64,000 nt of DNA from Orientallactaga sibirica (taxonomy: Eukaryota; Chordata; Mammalia; Rodentia; Dipodidae). The translations under genes were made by a program, and so were the position numbers. Under the pieces are notes generated by a model, which was not told the DNA's origin, ran no database searches, and worked only from the letters and a program-made list of their open reading frames with translations. This document shows, one piece after another, positions 44,461-55,132 of the stretch. Within the stretch, counting starts at the first letter, position 1, and each line of letters opens with the position of its first letter. The stretch is taken from assembly GCA_036365145.1 (NCBI GenBank), contig JAEOAD010000034.1, forward strand, positions 16,769,501 to 16,833,500. The letters are read 5' to 3'.

Positions 44461-45292
44461 GTAAGCACATATGTAGTAAAATCATTTTTACAATTGCAAG
44501 AGGAAATCCTAAACATAAAAGTCAGGACAATGATTACTTCTAAGGAAGACTCAGACAGAATGTACCTGAGTGTGACACACGCTCAGATGCCTTGATGGTG
44601 GTGGGGATACTATCTAGATCTTAAATTAGTTGTTAGGTTTCCTTTATCATTATTATAATACATTTACATTCATACATACAAAGTCTCTTTTTGCAATAAT
44701 AATGTATCAGTACCAATACTGCATTAACAAAATTGTCTGTTTTTTTTTTTTTTTCCTGCAAATATAAATTTCAGGGAGTCATTTCCCCCTAAGCAATAAG
44801 GGAGTGAGTAATTGAATCGAATATCCTTCTGTCCCCTGACCTATTCTTATTTCAATATTCCAGTTTATACAGGGTACATTTCTGATTGGATTTTATTACT
44901 CAATAAACATAATTTGGAGGCAGATATGATTTATGATGGCAACCACACTGCTTTTGGCCTTTCAAATGAAGTCAGCTACTCCACTTAACTTATGGGAATT
45001 CATAGAATACCACTGTGGTCCAGAAAGATTTACCATGCTCCAATTTCACATTCTATCCATTGCTCACAAATCTTCAGCTCCCTGATCCCTGGTTCTGGGC
45101 CTTAGCTTTTCACATCCGTTCCTATGGCATGTATGGGTGGGTTGCTGATGAGCTCATATGAACCAGACAAGCTTTTGACCCTGGTTTACAAAGTAGGCAG
45201 TATTGCATTTATGCAGCAACTCCGTTAGACTTGATTTTGTAAAATTTACTGAACAAGATGCTGGTATTCATAAGCAGGCAAGTGGTTAATGG
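44461..45292. other. Anonymous DNA
   Basis: No gene or confident repeat seen. A T-run lies near 44740-44753. Confidence 0.4.
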
Positions 45293-45306
45293 CAAGACCT
45301 GGTTTT

Positions 45307-45525
45307 CTGAGTCTATTTTCAAGCAGAGAGGAAAAGTGAGAAAGAGAAAAGGAGAGAGAAAGTGAGATATAGAATGGACATGCCAGGGCCTCTAGCCTCT
45401 GTAAACAAATTCCAGATGCATACACCACTTGGTGTATCTCTCTTTATGTGGGTATTGGGACATGGAACCCTGGGTTGTTAGGCTTTGCAGGAAATTGCCT
45501 AACCTCTGAGCAATCTCTCCAGTCC
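45307..45525 (-). mobile_element. tRNA-derived SINE, antisense
   Basis: Flanked by CAAGACCTGGTTTT (45293-45306) and CAAGACTTGGATTT (45526-45539), a 14-bp target duplication with two mismatches. Body 'CAGGGCCTCTAGCCTCTGT', 'TAGGCTTTGCAGGAAATTGCC', head complement 'GAGCAATCTCTCCAGTCCC'. The (TTTA)n tail has been lost. Confidence 0.9.
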
Positions 45526-45539
45526 CAAGACTTGGATTT

Positions 45540-46150
45540 GAGCACATGTCATCTGAGTTCAGAGATAAGGTTTATAGCCACTTTGGTACTTGTTTGGTTA
45601 AAGTTCATGTCTGATTCTTATTACAAACTATTCCCTACCTTTGGTTTTGGTGGCCCTTCACTATATTTAGACTGACACTATCCTCTGTACACTGAAAAGT
45701 ATTGACTCTCATGGACAGAATAGAAGGATCACATAACATTATCAACAAAACCAAAGACAATATAAGTGTACCTGTCCCATATTCTCAAATCTACTTTGTA
45801 GACAAGTCTGCAAAAAAAAAAAATAATAATAAACCAGATAGTAGAAAGGAAATCTCAGATATGGTCTGGATTGTAGTATTGTAAGGAGAGGATCATGGCA
45901 CCATAGAGAAGAAGCCATCTACATCTCTCTTGGAACATTCCCAAGAGAATGGGAATGATTCTTTTGAAGGTGTATTAGAAAATGGAAGAATCAAAATTCT
46001 GTGTATAACCTGTTCATTGCAAAGCAGTGACACAGCTGTGATGTCTTGCATTAGGAGCAGAGCTTAGGGGTGGAAAATAAAGTTCATTAAGAATAAGCAG
46101 AAAGGCCATGGGGTCAATTTCAAGCTAGCTAGAGTTCATAGCTCTAATCT
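45540..46150. other. Anonymous DNA
   Basis: No recognisable gene or repeat. The frames at 45448-45884 lack domains and partly overlap the SINE. Confidence 0.4.
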
Positions 46151-46159
46151 AATTTTATA

Positions 46160-46320
46160 ACTAAGAACATAGACTACACTGGCAGACTGCCCGGTTCACA
46201 GGTCAAGCTTAATATTCCCTAGTAGGTGCCTGAGTCACTGGCTTAAGGGAAAATAAAATAATATAGTTTGCAACTTCATATAGTGATTGATGCATGGTAA
46301 GTATTCAATATAGTATGCTA
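46160..46320 (+). repeat. Possible MIR remnant, sense
   Basis: 'GACTACACTGGCAGACTGCC', 'TTCACAGGTCAAGC' and a tail 'GATGCATGGTAAGTATTCAA' vaguely follow MIR order. It is strongly diverged. Confidence 0.4.
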
Positions 46321-46356
46321 AAAGAAAGTATGAAAAAACATTTAGGATTACAGACT

Positions 46357-46370
46357 ATTCTATCTATCTG

Positions 46371-46434
<64 letters not shown>

Positions 46435-46435
46435 A
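46357..46435. repeat. (TATC)n microsatellite
   Basis: Nearly 80 bp of TATC units with a single TCTG variant early in the array. It is likely polymorphic. Confidence 0.97.
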
Positions 46436-47344
46436 CTTACCTATCTATATATTTTAGCTAGCTTGACTGGAGACATCATCCTAACTTTTCTAGTTTAGGG
46501 CTAAATCTTTCCTCTTTGGCTCCTATAGGGAAAAAAGAAGAAAAAAATCTGTGGGTGGAAGCTCCCTGGGTCCTTACCAATCTGTGTGGGGCTGGTGATG
46601 GCATGGACAAACTCAGGCCAGGGCTGGAATATCGCACCAGGGAAACAACGAGGATAGAAGTGAGCTCTAGTAGAAAGGGGTGTTCTCTCAAGTGTGTTTT
46701 ATGCTTGTGGGCTGCTTTGAAGTAGTTTGTTTGGTTGGTTGGTTAGTTTAATCTCTTCACATTGATGAATCTAGTGGAAATGCCCCCAGGGCCTTGGTGG
46801 AGTGAACACTTAAAAGCTTAGGAAGGAGATTGTGCTTCTGTCTAACTCTACTGATTGATGTTGGCTCAATGCCATTAGTCAAGTCAGGAAAAATTATTCT
46901 TAGTGGGGATCTTATTACATTTGTTCACCATTCACTATGTCCTCAGAGCCTCTGTCTTCTGGAGGTCTGGATAAGAATGAGAATACTTGCAAAAGAGGCA
47001 ACATCTAGAGTTTGTTCTTTCCTATTCACTGAACTGGTATAGCTTTGACTTTCCAACAGGAGCTGGGAAATCAGGGGAACACTGTCCTAATTAAAACCTT
47101 CCTGACTGTGATGACTGCTGTGATGAGGGATCGCACTGCCGAAGAAGCTTTCAGATGAAAGGAGCCAATTTCAAGGGTTGAGTGAAATGGAAGGCTTCAT
47201 GGAAGAAGCACTTTTAGCTGAGATTCAGAGGGCAGATTGATTTGAACATGTTCAGATCATTGAACATCTAGGAAATCATGCCAAGAGTTTTATTTTTATC
47301 ATCAAGGGCAGAGGCCAGACATTGCTTAGGAAGCACAATTAGTT
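46436..47344. other. Anonymous DNA, possible antisense L2
   Basis: 47180-47290 ('GAAGAAGCACTTTTAGCTGAG', 'ATTCAGAGGGCAGATTGA') is reminiscent of the antisense L2 interior. The small frames at 46476-47042 show no domains. Confidence 0.35.
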
Positions 47345-47460
47345 ACATTGGACAACATGGAATCCTAATTGTCTGTGTGACTGGGGCAAGCCATCTATTT
47401 TATTGAATGAATATTGACAATGACCAAGTTAGATTGATATTCCTGTGATTCAACTGTATT
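47345..47460 (+). repeat. MIR SINE remnant, sense
   Basis: 'CTAATTGTCTGTGTGACTGG', 'GGCAAGCCATCTATTTTATT' correspond to the MIR core 'AGCTGTGTGACCTTGGGCAAGTC'. Confidence 0.55.
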
Positions 47461-47846
47461 TGGAACATATATTTTATATGTTCAAATGTGTATGTGCTCT
47501 CGAGATAGGTAGTGGCCCTAACTTTTAAGCCATAAATCATCCTTTTTATTGCTATTCAACTGTCCATCAAGGGCAGAAGGATGCTCTCACCTGTCAGATG
47601 GCTGCTTCATCCCTTTGTAATTGGCTACCGGACATTCTGCTATATTGGCAGCCATGACCCTGTTGCTACTTACTTACAGGAAAGCATGGGATGAGGGCAG
47701 ACAGGCAAATTGGCATTTTAAGGAGATAAGAAGAGGAACAATGTATTTATCATTTTCTAGCTCTGTGGCTCCATCAAAAATCAAGATAGCAAATCAGTTG
47801 TTTTTAAAATACAATATTAGGTGAGGGAGTATAGATTATAAGAGCT

Positions 47847-48103
47847 GGGGCTGGAGAGATGGCTTAGAGGTTAAGGCACCTGCCTCCTAAGCCTAAAAAC
47901 GCTGGTTCCAATCTCCAGCAGTTCCAATCTCCAGGTCCCACGTTTAGCCAGATGCAAAGTGACGCAAGGGCACAATGCTGCACTTGACCACAAGGGGGTG
48001 CACGCATCTGGATTTCGTTCATAGCAGCTGAGAGGTTGCTGGCGTGCTCATCTCTGTCTGTCTTCCTCTCCTTCTCTCTCTCTGTCTCCCCAAAACAAAA
48101 AAA
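47847..48103 (+). mobile_element. tRNA-derived SINE, long variant with duplicated B-box region, sense
   Basis: Head 'GGGGCTGGAGAGATGGCTTAG'. At 47904-47935 the motif GTTCCAATCTCCAG occurs twice in tandem. The body has about 36 extra bases (roughly 47957-47992: 'AAGTGACGCAAGGGCACAAT') before 'ACAAGGGGGTGCACGCATC', and 'ATTTCGTTCATAGCAGCTGA' replaces the usual wording. The same features occur at 63669-63956. Confidence 0.92.
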
Positions 48104-48179
48104 GAGTTGAAGAATCATCACTAGGATGCAAATAAGCCATGATATGACTGCACTGTAAACACATAATCTACCTGAGGAT

Positions 48180-48370
48180 CCATGATCATGGTGTCAGAGT
48201 GTCTGCTCTCAAACCCTAGGATCCTTGTGTGACTCTGATCAATATCTTATCTTCTTGAAGATTCAGGTTCTTATGAAATGGTCATTGCAATGTACATGAA
48301 GAAAAATTTCTAGGGAAAGTTAATGAGATAATACATGTAAGGCACACATTTGGCATATGAAACAAACAGC
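48180..48370 (+). repeat. MIR SINE remnant, sense
   Basis: 'CTTGTGTGACTCTGATCAAT', 'GAGATAATACATGTAAGGCA', 'CACATTTGGCATATG' follow the MIR core and 3' region order. Confidence 0.6.
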
Positions 48371-48599
48371 TTCATCACTTGAGAGTAATGATGGTTGGAG
48401 TTCTTTGTGTACAAAAGAACAAGGACTTAATTCAACATAAATCATTGGGGCAGATGATGGATTTTAACAGTAATAATAAACAAACAACATTGTCAAGACA
48501 TTGCAAAATAGAAAGCTTAGCAGGCTGGGCTATTAATATTTTGTGGTTCCTCTTTTTCGGATATATACTTTGTTCTAGTACTTTTAATCTGCATTTGTG

Positions 48600-48956
48600 A
48601 GGCTGTGTTTGGTATGCATATATGTGTGTTTGTGTATGTGTATGTTTATGGCAGGTGTGGAGGCCAGAGGACAATATCAAATGTCATTTTTCAGAGACAT
48701 CCACCTCTTTGTAAGACAGGGTCACTCATTAGCCTAAAACTCAGCAATTTTGCTACACTTGCTAATAGTGACCTCTAGGGAGCCATCCTTCTCTGTATCC
48801 ACAGTGCTGAGATTATAGATACTTGTCCCCATGCCTGGCATTTTACGTGTGGACTAGTGATCAAACTTAATTTGGGTATTGGGACTGAACTCAGTTCCTC
48901 ACACTTGTTTCTACATTTGTGAAACACTTTACTAGGTGAGCTATCTCCTCAGCCCC
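48600..48956 (-). mobile_element. B4-like composite SINE, antisense, best preserved of its type
   Basis: Left to right: TG-rich tract, 'GTGGAGGCCAGAGGACAATA', 'CTTTGTAAGACAGGGTCACTC', a B1-like block to 'CAGTGCTGAGATTATAGATAC', 'CCCCATGCCTGGCATTTTACG', then the tRNA-like end 'GTGAGCTATCTCCTCAGCCCC'. This is the complete antisense order of a rodent ID+B1 composite. Confidence 0.78.
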
Positions 48957-48974
48957 GTTCTAGTTTTCATACCT

Positions 48975-49205
48975 ACTACCTTTTTTTTAAAAGTTTTTAT
49001 TTATTTACTGGCAACAATGAGAAAGAGAGAGAGAATGAAGAAAGAAGGGAGAGAGTTAGAGAAAGGGATTCCAAGGCCTCTTTCCTTTGTAAATTAACTC
49101 CAGATGCATGTAAAACTTTGTGCATTGGACTTCATGTGGGTACTGAGGAACTGACCCCAGGATTTGCATGCAATTTTCTTAACTGCTGAAGCATCTCTTC
49201 AGCTC
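48975..49205 (-). mobile_element. tRNA-derived SINE, antisense
   Basis: Flanked by 8-bp TCATACCT at 48967-48974 and 49206-49213. (TTTA), purine tract, 'CCAGATGCATGTAAAACTTTG', head complement 'CTGAAGCATCTCTTCAGC'. It is more diverged than most copies. Confidence 0.82.
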
Positions 49206-49359
49206 TCATACCTGTTTCTTTATTGTTGGTTTATTCTCAGCACATATAGAATCCATCTTCTGAATTTACTCAGTTCTAGAGGATGATAAGAACTCCTTGT
49301 GGATGATCTTGTGGCTTCCAGTTACACAGTTCATCATTTACAATCACTTATCTACAAAG

Positions 49360-49720
49360 TCTACCAATATTCACCACATATGTCATGTGGTAATAAGATG
49401 ACACAAGAAGACATAGAAAATAGCTCCCACTTATGGAGACTTTGCACTCTACTTATAGAGAGGCAGTAAATAACCTACAGGACCTGAAGGTGATCTTTGC
49501 CTAAGAGACAAATGAAACAGCAACAGGGGATTAGCAGTGACATAAATGGGTGTGAGTGTTTTCAACTTTTAACAGAGTGGTCAGAAAAGGTCTCACTGAG
49601 AAGCTAATAAAATAAATCATTCAGGATGTATAGGAGTGAGAAAGAAGGATATTTGAGAGAAGAACACACAGAGGAAAAAAAAAAAAAAAAACTAGTGTGA
49701 AGATCTTCACAGGACATCAA
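49360..49720 (-). repeat. L2 LINE remnant, antisense
   Basis: 'GAAAATAGCTCCCACTTATGG', 'GAGAGGCAGTAAATAACC', 'AGAGTGGTCAGAAAAGGTCTC', 'ACTGAGAAGCTAATAAAATA', 'AATCATTCAGGATGTATAGG' match the antisense L2 order ('GGTCAGGGAAGGCCTC...GAGGAGGTGACATTTGAGC...'). It ends by an A-run. Confidence 0.6.
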
Positions 49721-50211
49721 GTATTGAGAATGTCAGGGAACAAAAACAAGACCAGTCTGTCTGTGATCAGATGACCAGTTGAGGATGCAGTAGAAGATAT
49801 AGTTAACAAAGTTATCACAGGGCCCCAAATTACAGGGCCCCCTTGCACACTATGTTAAATCTTTTGGTTTATTTTGAGAATCATGATGAACAGAAGAATG
49901 ATGTTCTGGTTCCTGTGTTAAAAACACATCCAGTGGACGAAGATAAGGGAATCAAAACCAAAACAATCCCCCACTAAATATCAGGGAATACTGATGGCTA
50001 CACCGAAAGTAGTCACATACCAAGTGGGCAGATGTGAAGTCAGATTTACCAGCTATTGGTGAGGAATTGATTGTATCACAATAGAGAAAAATCAGTGTAT
50101 CAAATGCAAGATTTAAACTGAATTCCAGAACATATGTCCAAGCACTGGAGTTTGAATATCTAATTATGACTTTCACTACCAAACTATCTCAATCTCTAGG
50201 CTTTAGTTTGG
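49721..50211. other. Anonymous DNA
   Basis: No recognisable gene or repeat. The 76-codon minus frame at 49952-50182 shows no domain. Confidence 0.4.
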
Positions 50212-50325
50212 TTTTTCAACGTACGGTCTCACTCTAGCCCAGGCTGACCTAGAAGTTACTCTGTAGCCTCAGGCTGGACTCTAACTCACAGTTATCCAGC
50301 CTCCTACCTGTTAGCTTGGTTCAGA
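50212..50325 (-). mobile_element. B1 SINE, antisense, truncated
   Basis: 'TACGGTCTCACTCTAGCCCAG', 'TGACCTAGAAGTTACTCTGT', 'AGCCTCAGGCTGGACTCTAAC', then the 5' part is lost after 'CAGCCTCCTACCTG'. Confidence 0.85.
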
Positions 50326-51100
50326 ACAACTGTCACCATGAAGTACAGAGCAGTATATGCCTGTTGCATGGATGTCAAGGCTATGTGATTAACCTGTTAG
50401 AGTAGGCATGGATAGACATAGCTCTCTATAGGCGGGACAGAGAGAAGTATGCTTCCCTTAGGGATTGAGGTTTTCCCCTCATTATCTGGCATTGTTACTA
50501 ATTTAAAAGTCCTCTTACCTGCCCCAACATGCAGACTGGAACATGATAGCTAGGACATTCTCCAAAATAAACTCAAGCCACATAATAGCTGAAATAAGCT
50601 TGAAGTCTTAAACCCTCTACTTTTTTCTATTGCTATTTCATTATGATACTCCAACATTCACCTTGAAAAAGGGATTCTGCATCTCCCCCTCGTACCTTTA
50701 CTTTTTGAGTTACAAAATCATCAACTGATGCCTTGAGTTTTAAAGTCAGCACCACACAAATGTATGTACAATGGCTTGGAGTATGCTTCTTACACCATTC
50801 AGGTAGGGTTCAGAGCAAACATCTTGCAGTTAATAACTGTGTTCTCTTGAGCCAATCAATGAATTGTAAATGTGGGGGAGAATGGATAGTGCAACTCACA
50901 GATGGAATCCTTAGACTGTGAAAAATACCTGCACACATTTCAAAGGGTTATCGTGTAAATTAAATGAGATGAGGTGGCCTCCTCAGCACACTATTCATTC
51001 TCCATAAACACATAGTCTTAGTAAAAATAGTAATAGCAGTAATAGCCTTATGTTTACTGGGTAGATGAAGAGGCACACAAATGCATAAAATAATATTATG
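50326..51100. other. Anonymous DNA, faint MIR tail
   Basis: 50925-51060 ('GGGTTATCGTGTAAATTAAAT', 'GAGATGAGGTGGCC') has a MIR-like 3' signature in sense. The rest is unassigned. Confidence 0.35.
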
Positions 51101-51785
51101 TAACATCTTTTTAATATTTTCAGAATTAAATGTCATTTTCCCTCAATAAAAATTTCTTGTATTTTGATCTTTTTTTTGGCAGCATTGCTGAAGGGTAGGG
51201 AGTCTAGTTTTAAACTATACCCCTCCCTCAGATTTTCTGAATAGAATGGATGAAGCATAGAAAATGGACAATGATGTTAAGCAAAGAGTCCAACTAACAG
51301 AAATGTCTCCAGCTGCAAGATCATCAGCTCCGGAAATTATTTACACCATTGTTGATCTAGAATCCACTACTACAATTTTAAAATTAATTTAGTCTAATTA
51401 CTCCCACTTAATAAGATAACTTGTCAGTTATCACCACTCCAATCTTCTTCTGCATTTCCATCTCTTTTTAGCCTAAATTATCCTCTTCTAAGCTTGCTTT
51501 TAATGTATTGGGAAAAAAAAAAAAAAACAAGATCCTTGGAGGTATAATTAACTTTTTCATTCAGAATCCTAATTTCCTCTTCAGCTCTGTTGCTGCAGTA
51601 TTTAAGCTATTTATTATGCAAACTTGCAGAACTTAATCTATGAATTATGTACAAATCTCTGAATGCAAGCTCTGTCCTCATCATGACATTTTGGTGCCTC
51701 TCTAGTTCAAGGTAAGCAAATGTGGGAGAAAATGAATGTGGAAATTCATAATGACATTACATTGATGACTAGGCTATTTAAAAAT
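51101..51785. other. Repeat-free, candidate conserved non-coding stretch
   Basis: Nearly 700 bp without any recognisable transposon, apart from a short A-run at 51512-51526. It contains AT-core homeodomain-like strings such as TATTTATTATGCAAA and CTAATTACTCCCACTTAATAAG. The moderate complexity and lack of retroposons are typical of constrained non-coding DNA, but constraint cannot be judged from one genome. Confidence 0.3.
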
Positions 51786-51792
51786 AATTTTT

Positions 51793-51970
51793 CGTGAAGC
51801 CGAAGGACCCAGGTTTGATTGCTCAGTACCCACATAAACCAGATACACAAGGGGGCACAGGTGTCTGGAGTTCATTTATAGAATGGATACCCCGTCATGC
51901 CCATTCTCTCTCTCTCTTTCTCACTATCACCCATCTCTCTCTCTCAAAATGGATAAATAAAAATTTAAAA
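51793..51970 (+). mobile_element. tRNA-derived SINE, sense, 5'-truncated
   Basis: Begins mid-element at 'GTGAAGCCGAAGGACCCAGG' without the usual GGCTGGAGAGATGG head. It retains 'GGTTTGATTGCTCAGTACCC', 'GGGGGCACAGGTGTCTGGAG', CT tract and an A-rich tail. Confidence 0.85.
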
Positions 51971-52114
51971 TGATATTTATCTGATAGTTATTACTTTTCA
52001 ATCATTAAAAATACAAAAGTTACTTAACTCCTCCTATAAATTTTATTTACTTTTTGCTCTTTCAGATGATGGGTAGTTTGGTATAGATTTTTGCATGCAA
52101 GTTTAATATCTAGC

Positions 52115-52330
52115 ACAGTTTTCCATCCATTCATTCATCCACTTACTCATTCTTTCACATACAATTTATTAATTGAAGAACAACTCAAGGTCCTCTGAGC
52201 TAGCTGTAGAATTAAAATAGTAATACAATGTACTCAGTCTTTGCTCTCAAGAAGCTTCTTATAATTTAGCAAGACACAGATACTCACAAAGCTATAATAT
52301 AGGTTGATGAGTTTGATATTGGGAAGGAAA
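52115..52330 (-). repeat. L2 LINE remnant, antisense
   Basis: (ATTC)-like lead 'CCATTCATTCATCCACTTAC', 'CAATTTATTAATTGAAGAAC', 'ACTCAGTCTTTGCTCTCAAG', 'AAGCTTCTTATAATTTAGC' match antisense L2 ('TTCATTCAACAAATATTTATTGAG...CCCTCATGGAGCTTACATTCTAG'). Confidence 0.65.
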
Positions 52331-52400
52331 ACCAAACAATATCAAAGAAAGAAGAAAGGTATTTCCAAAGATGGAGAGAGAGGCAGGGAAAGTCAACTTA

Positions 52401-52723
52401 GGATGTTGCTGGGACAAAACTCCTTACTAAAATCAGCTGATGGGAGGAAAGGGTTTATTTTGTCTTAGACTCAAGTGGAAGTTTAATCATGGCAGGGGAA
52501 AGATTATCCAGTCCAGGCATCACATCTTTCCACAGCAACTGGCCAAAACCAGCCAGATGAGCCTTCTGAGGAATGGCAATCTGAGTAATAAGCCTCAAGG
52601 TCCACCCTAGTGATGCATTTCCTCCAGCAAGGTTCCATCTCCCAAATTTCCACCAGCTGGGGACCAAGTATTCAAAAATGCACGAGGCTGTTGAAAACAA
52701 CTCATTAAAACTGCACACACCTA
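52401..52723 (-). mobile_element. MaLR-type LTR, minus orientation
   Basis: 'GTTGCTGGGACAAAACTCC', 'GGGAGGAAAGGGTTTATTTTG', 'ATCATGGCAGGGGAAAG', 'GGTTCCATCTCCCAAATTTCC', 'ACCAAGTATTCAAAAATGC' and a right edge near CTGCACACA. It resembles the LTR at 41252-41626. The left edge is truncated. Confidence 0.75.
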
Positions 52724-52726
52724 CCT

Positions 52727-52900
52727 AAGTTTCTCTGCAAGGTGTCCATCACCTTTGAGCTTCAGCTTCCTCTTGCATTTATCAATGGAAGCTAGGAGTG
52801 TTTACAGAAACTGCAGTGAGTTGACAAAGTCTCCAAGTTCTGCATTAACATTTGAAAAGGCATCGATAAATGCTTGCTTCTTATCACCTTCAGCCATCTT
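52727..52900 (-). pseudogene. Possible retrocopy fragment of unknown origin
   Basis: On the minus strand a frame starts with ATG at 52897-52895 and reads MAEGDKKQAFIDAFSNVNAE and on for 31 codons to a TAA (52804-52802). The same frame then continues for 26 more codons with a K-rich stretch (CKRKLKLKGDG) to a TAG. I do not recognise the protein. The composition is protein-like and the ATG lies in an acceptable context (AAGATGG). A single in-frame stop could mean decay of a retrocopy or pure chance. An LTR abuts it downstream. Confidence 0.2.
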
Positions 52901-53029
52901 TTAGTCACTTGCCTCTGAAGTGGAGGAAGACACAGCAGAGAACACCATTCAGGTTATCCTTCCATAGGGTAACATTTTCCAAACAAGATTCTGACTCGTT
53001 TTCATTTCCTATATGGTTGATGTCTTAGA

Positions 53030-53175
53030 AAAACTATGAGGGAGATGTTGATATTCTCTCTACTTTATAGATGAAGGATGGAATCATGATATAACTTGCT
53101 TAAATTGATTTGTGTTAGAGGCATGATTTGAACCCAAACCGTCTGAGTTTGTAGCACTCTTGATTAGCTGAACAT
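53030..53175 (-). repeat. MIR SINE remnant, antisense
   Basis: 'CTCTACTTTATAGATGAAGG', 'ATATAACTTGCTTAAATTG', 'GGCATGATTTGAACCCAAAC', 'CGTCTGAGTTTGTAGCACTC' correspond to antisense MIR ('TTTTACAGATGAGGAAAC...ACTTGCCCAAGG...ATTCGAACCCAGGC'). Confidence 0.8.
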
Positions 53176-53884
53176 AATGGCTATTCATTGATTCAGAAGT
53201 TAATACACAAAAGACAGCACCTTATGATGTAAAATGAGTGATCAGTGACTGCTGACTGCATTTTCACATAGGTTCTGATGATGTCTGAATACCACCTTGA
53301 TCACATCTTGATTCCTACTTGCAATGACCTATAACATAGTGCTGAATGTTTTTCTTACAGGGAAGAATGTATAACATAGATATATGATCTAGAGGACAAT
53401 CTCACTAAAATAGTAATTAGGTTCAACCAGGTGTCATGTGACCTGTGCTTTAATTTTAATTACTCATAGATCTATCCTTTCTTTTGAAAAAAAAAAAAAA
53501 AAACTATTTTTCTGTCCAGTAGTTTAGTTTGTACTAATGAAAAACAATCACTGAGTGTTTAAAAATAACCACTCAGGTAACATTCATGATGGACATTTTA
53601 TTTTAATACCCCGGAATGAGTAGTCCAACTTCTTAAAATGATATTCTTGAGATATAGCTCAATATTCAAGTAAACATTTCTTGGAAACTTGCCTAATAAC
53701 ATTGGAGGCAATTAAAACTAGAGTATTTTTTTCTTGAAATCACATTTTATTGCGCCAGCTGTGGAGTTTATTTGTTTGCTCAAGTTCGCCCAGTTGGAGT
53801 TAATATCTTTGCTTTATATCCCTACTGCACTTTCTCAGTCCCTTTGTTATAGAACTTATAACAGTCTGGCTAATATTAGGACTG
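53176..53884. other. Anonymous DNA
   Basis: No gene or confident repeat; A-run near 53488-53504. Confidence 0.4.
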
Positions 53885-54030
53885 TTTGTGTACATGTCTG
53901 TCTCTCCCATTGAATTAGAGACCCCTCAAGGCAGTGACTGCTCTTATGATCTCCTTATCTCCCACTGTGCCTAGCATTGTGCCCAGCATGGCATACGGAC
54001 TTAGTAAATATTCATTGACTCCAGTGAACT
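53885..54030 (+). repeat. L2 LINE 3' end, sense
   Basis: 'CATTGAATTAGAGACCCCTC', 'AAGGCAGTGACTGCTC', 'TGCCTAGCATTGTGCCCAGC', 'ATGGCATACGGACTTAGTAA', 'ATATTCATTGACTCC' match the L2 3' terminus ('...CTTGAGGGCAGGGACTG...GCCTAGCACAGTGCCTGGCACATAGTAGG'). Confidence 0.85.
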
Positions 54031-54380
54031 CACATTTCTGCAGCTTGACTCGATTTAAATTTTAGAAATGGTTTCAATTTCCTTTTTGTAAGTTTTTATA
54101 TGATAGCAGAAACCAGCTTTCATTATACAAAAGCTTTGCAATCGAATTTACTTTTTCCATAGTTGTCAAAATCTATATCAAAAATTTGGACAAAATTTCA
54201 AAATAATGTAGTGAAAATGCAATGGCCTTAATAGGATTAACCTACTCAAGCAGCAGTAGGACCAACAACACAAGTGTTGTTAAATGCTAACATGCACAAG
54301 AATGCCTTAAATTTATCTGTAGCTAAAGTAAGTAGTAGTATAATCCAATAGACCCAATGGACTACGTGTGTGCAAGCTGA

Positions 54381-54381
54381 T

Positions 54382-54432
<51 letters not shown>

Positions 54433-54602
54433 TGAGAGCAAGAGAGAGAGGCAGACAACAGAGAGAGAGAGGACAGAGAGAGAATGGGTGCACTAGGGCC
54501 TCCAGCCACTGCAAACGACCTCCAGACACATGTGCCACCTTGTGCATCTGGCTTACGTGGCTTACCAGAGTCCTTTGGCAAGTGACCTAACCGCTAAGCC
54601 AT
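54381..54602 (-). mobile_element. tRNA-derived SINE, antisense, with long (TTTA)n
   Basis: (TTTA)n of about 52 bp at 54381-54433, purine tract, 'TAGGGCCTCCAGCCACTGC', 'CTTGTGCATCTGGCTTACG'. An internal deletion removes much of the B-box area, and the element stops at 'CTAAGCCATT' without the CTCTCCAGCC terminus. Confidence 0.88.
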
Positions 54603-54829
54603 TGTTTTTCAAGTCAATGGGACAAGTCGTATTCGTTTTAGGATATTCTTAGCAAATAAATGTGTATATAAAATCAGAAAACATGTTTTCTATTTTATAC
54701 TTCTCTTTGATTTCTTGGGTGATCGATCATGAACCTATAATCTATAAATATGAATGGTGACACTTGTCCTGTTCAGTCTGAAATTAGATCTTATGGTCCT
54801 GAATGTCTACTTTCACCACAAATTCCATG

Positions 54830-54980
54830 AATGACTTTGATCAATTATTTAATATTCCTATATTTTATTTTGTCATCAATAAATTATGGATGATACTGCC
54901 ATTTCCAAAAAGTAAATGAACAATTTAATTATAATTGTTAGTATAATGACTATTAAGAAATAAGTGCTCCATGAATTTTA
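54830..54980 (+). repeat. MIR SINE remnant, sense
   Basis: 'ATGACTTTGATCAATTATTT', 'AATATTCCTATATTTTATT' and 'AAATTATGGATGATACTGCC' follow the MIR core order; AT-drifted. Confidence 0.5.
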
Positions 54981-55058
54981 ACTATTTTAATTTTTTGTAT
55001 CTTTATTAGGTTACAATAGGAATCAAGATAATTTATGTCAAAACTTTAAATTATAGAA

Positions 55059-55132
55059 ACACACACACACACACACACGTGTGTGTATGTATGTATGTAT
55101 GTATGTATGTATGTATGTATGTATGTATGTAT
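55059..55132. repeat. Compound (AC)n(GTAT)n microsatellite
   Basis: (AC)n 55059-55078 followed by GTGTGT and about 12 GTAT units to 55132. It replaces or extends the tail of the following antisense SINE. Confidence 0.95.

Noticed and set aside
46357..46435. Regular short repeats that could suggest a CRISPR-like array
   Set aside because: Tetranucleotide microsatellite without spacers, in a mammalian genome.
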